This document shows, piece by piece, positions 5,298 to 6,221 of a stretch of DNA of 6,221 bases. The stretch lies in assembly GCA_022701845.1 (NCBI GenBank), contig JAKONS010000150.1, positions 1 to 6,221 on the forward strand, given 5' to 3'. The notes under the pieces were generated by a model, which was not told the DNA's origin, searched no databases, and saw only the letters and a list, made by a program, of their open reading frames with translations. Numbering within the stretch: the first letter of the stretch is position 1; every line of letters begins with the position of its first letter. The DNA is from Burkholderiaceae bacterium. GTDB lineage: Bacteria; Pseudomonadota; Gammaproteobacteria; Burkholderiales; Burkholderiaceae. A program made the position numbers and the translations under genes.

Positions 5298-6157
5298 GCG
5301 CTCCAGCCGAGCCGATCCAGCAGAGCCAGCGGCGCGGTCGATTGGTTCATCGTGTAGAGATGCAGGCCGGGCGCCCCGCCGGCGGCCAGCTGCTCGCACA
5401 GGTCGGTGACCACGTCCAGGCCGAAGGCGCGAATCGATTCCACATCGTCGCCGTACGACAGCAGGCGCAGCCGGATCCAGCGGGGGATCTCGGCGCCGCA
5501 GGCGTCGGAGAAGCGCAGCAGCTGGGTCGAGCTGGTGATCGGCATCACGCCAGGCACCACCGGCAGTTCGACGCCGAGTGCCAGCGCTTCGTCGACGAAG
5601 CGGAAATACGCATCGGCGCTGTAGAAATACTGGGTGATCGCCGAATCGGCGCCGGCGCGTGCCTTGGCCGCGAACGCCTGCAGGTCGGCCTGGGGCGTGC
5701 GGGCCTGGGGGTGGATTTCCGGGTAGGCCGCCACCTCGATGTGGAAGGTGTCGCCGGTTTCGGCCCGGATGAACTCGACCAGATCGCTGGCATAGGCGAA
5801 TTCGCCGCCCGCGCCGTAGCCGCTCGGCAGGTCGCCGCGCAGCGCCACCAAACGGTGCACGCCCATCGCCTGCAATTCCAGCAGCTGGCTGCGCACCGAG
5901 GCGCGGGTGGCGCCGACGCAGGAGAAATGCGAGGCGGCGTCCATGCCCTCGGCCAGGATTTCCCGCACCGTCGAAAAGGTGCCTTCCTGGGTCGAGCCGC
6001 CCGCGCCATAGGTCACCGAGCAGAACTCGGGCCGGCGCGCATACAAGGCCTGGCGCACCGCGCGCAGCTTGACCGCGCCCTCGGGCGTCTTCGGCGGGAA
6101 GAACTCGAAGCTGACCGGCCCGGAGGGCGCCGGCAGCGGGGAAAAATCTGCGCTCAT
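5294..6157 (-). CDS. metF: 5,10-methylenetetrahydrofolate reductase
   Basis: This encodes 287 residues (E. coli MetF has 296) and is an FAD enzyme. It reduces 5,10-methylene-THF to 5-methyl-THF, the methyl donor for methionine synthesis, in the cytosol. Motifs seen are VSFEFFPPKT at 15-24 with catalytic Glu18 (E. coli Glu28); SVTYGAGGST at 47-56; HFSCVG at 77-82; and LVALRGDLP at 103-111 with Asp109 (E. coli Asp120, near the flavin). AAYPEIHP is at 143-150, ITQYFY at 174-179 with Gln176 (E. coli Gln183), GVMPITS at 203-209, IPRW at 224-227 and GLHLYTMNQS at 264-273. The ATG at 6157 has AAAGGG 4 nt upstream and overlaps the tlyA stop by ATGA; its own stop overlaps the rlpA start in the same way. 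It is the middle gene of a coupled three-gene unit. Confidence 0.98.
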   Translation of the reverse strand: MSADFSPLPAPSGPVSFEFFPPKTPEGAVKLRAVRQALYARRPEFCSVTYGAGGSTQEGTFSTVREILAEGMDAASHFSCVGATRASVRSQLLELQAMGVHRLVALRGDLPSGYGAGGEFAYASDLVEFIRAETGDTFHIEVAAYPEIHPQARTPQADLQAFAAKARAGADSAITQYFYSADAYFRFVDEALALGVELPVVPGVMPITSSTQLLRFSDACGAEIPRWIRLRLLSYGDDVESIRAFGLDVVTDLCEQLAAGGAPGLHLYTMNQSTAPLALLDRLGWSA

Positions 6158-6221
6158 GGCGCCCTTTCTGCATGAATGAAGAATTCGCGGTTGCCGTCGC
6201 CGCCGGCGATGGCGCTCGGCA
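6154..6221 (-). CDS. tlyA: TlyA-family rRNA 2'-O-methyltransferase, last 22 codons only
   Basis: The visible C-terminus reads PSAIAGGDGNREFFIHAERAP followed by TGA at 6156-6154. The SPIxGGDGNxEFL pattern is the well-known ending of TlyA/hemolysin-A-type proteins, which carry an S4 domain followed by an FtsJ-like domain. Characterised members methylate ribose 2'-O positions in rRNA with SAM. The stop overlaps the metF start as ATGA, so the genes are probably coupled. In relatives I recall tlyA between ahcY and metF, which would put the methyl cycle in one cluster; upstream sequence is outside the window. The identity rests on a short but distinctive tail. Confidence 0.8.
   Translation of the reverse strand, partial: PSAIAGGDGNREFFIHAERAP

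Noticed and set aside
5298..6173. Extension of the rlpA frame upstream through metF, giving a 496-residue product
   Set aside because: The upstream part is an out-of-frame shadow of metF. The lipoprotein signal begins at the ATG at 5297, which overlaps the metF stop in a standard ATGA junction.
1..6221. Search for a mobile element, CRISPR array, tRNA, rRNA, toxin-antitoxin pair or defence gene
   Set aside because: No repeat array, transposase motif, cloverleaf or defence-family motif was seen. All sizeable coding space is taken by core genes, and intergenic gaps are 10-202 bases.

Overview
The window is an ordinary, densely packed stretch of chromosome from a high-GC Gram-negative bacterium, most likely a betaproteobacterium. 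The evidence is the order rplM-rpsI-erpA, a Burkholderia/Rhodocyclales-type trimeric porin ending in Phe, an RlpA-type lipoprotein, and a tlyA-metF pair. Rhodocyclales relatives such as Azoarcus or Thauera are my best guess. That is recall of gene order, not a search result. I see no mobile element, phage gene, CRISPR array, tRNA or rRNA.

Layout, read leftwards along the minus strand from the right edge. (1) 6221-4683: the 3' end of tlyA (rRNA methyltransferase), then metF (methylenetetrahydrofolate reductase), then a short rlpA (DPBB lipoprotein). Both junctions are 4-base ATGA overlaps, so this looks like one translationally coupled unit. (2) 4682-3425: a 163-base intergenic region with a good sigma-54-type -24/-12 promoter candidate and an upstream dyad, followed by an outer-membrane porin gene. 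(3) 2484-3398: rlmJ (23S rRNA m6A2030 methyltransferase), the only plus-strand gene. It converges on the porin gene with a shared hairpin between them and diverges from rplM. (4) 2451-1399: a promoter with a perfect TATAAT box, a structured leader of about 135 nt, rplM, rpsI, and a clear intrinsic terminator. (5) 1398-826: erpA (A-type Fe-S carrier) with its own possible promoter, then two tandem hairpins, the second a textbook terminator. (6) 798-1: the N-terminal 266 residues of an MdtD-like DHA2 drug/H+ antiporter, cut by the left edge.

The functional themes are translation (RplM, RpsI, RlmJ, TlyA), one-carbon metabolism (MetF), Fe-S assembly (ErpA) and the cell envelope (porin, RlpA, MdtD). 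I found no convincing undescribed system. The points most worth checking are regulatory: the sigma-54-like porin promoter and the structured rplM leader. Several very long overlapping open frames, including a 663-codon one antisense to rlmJ, are GC-driven shadows and are not annotated.
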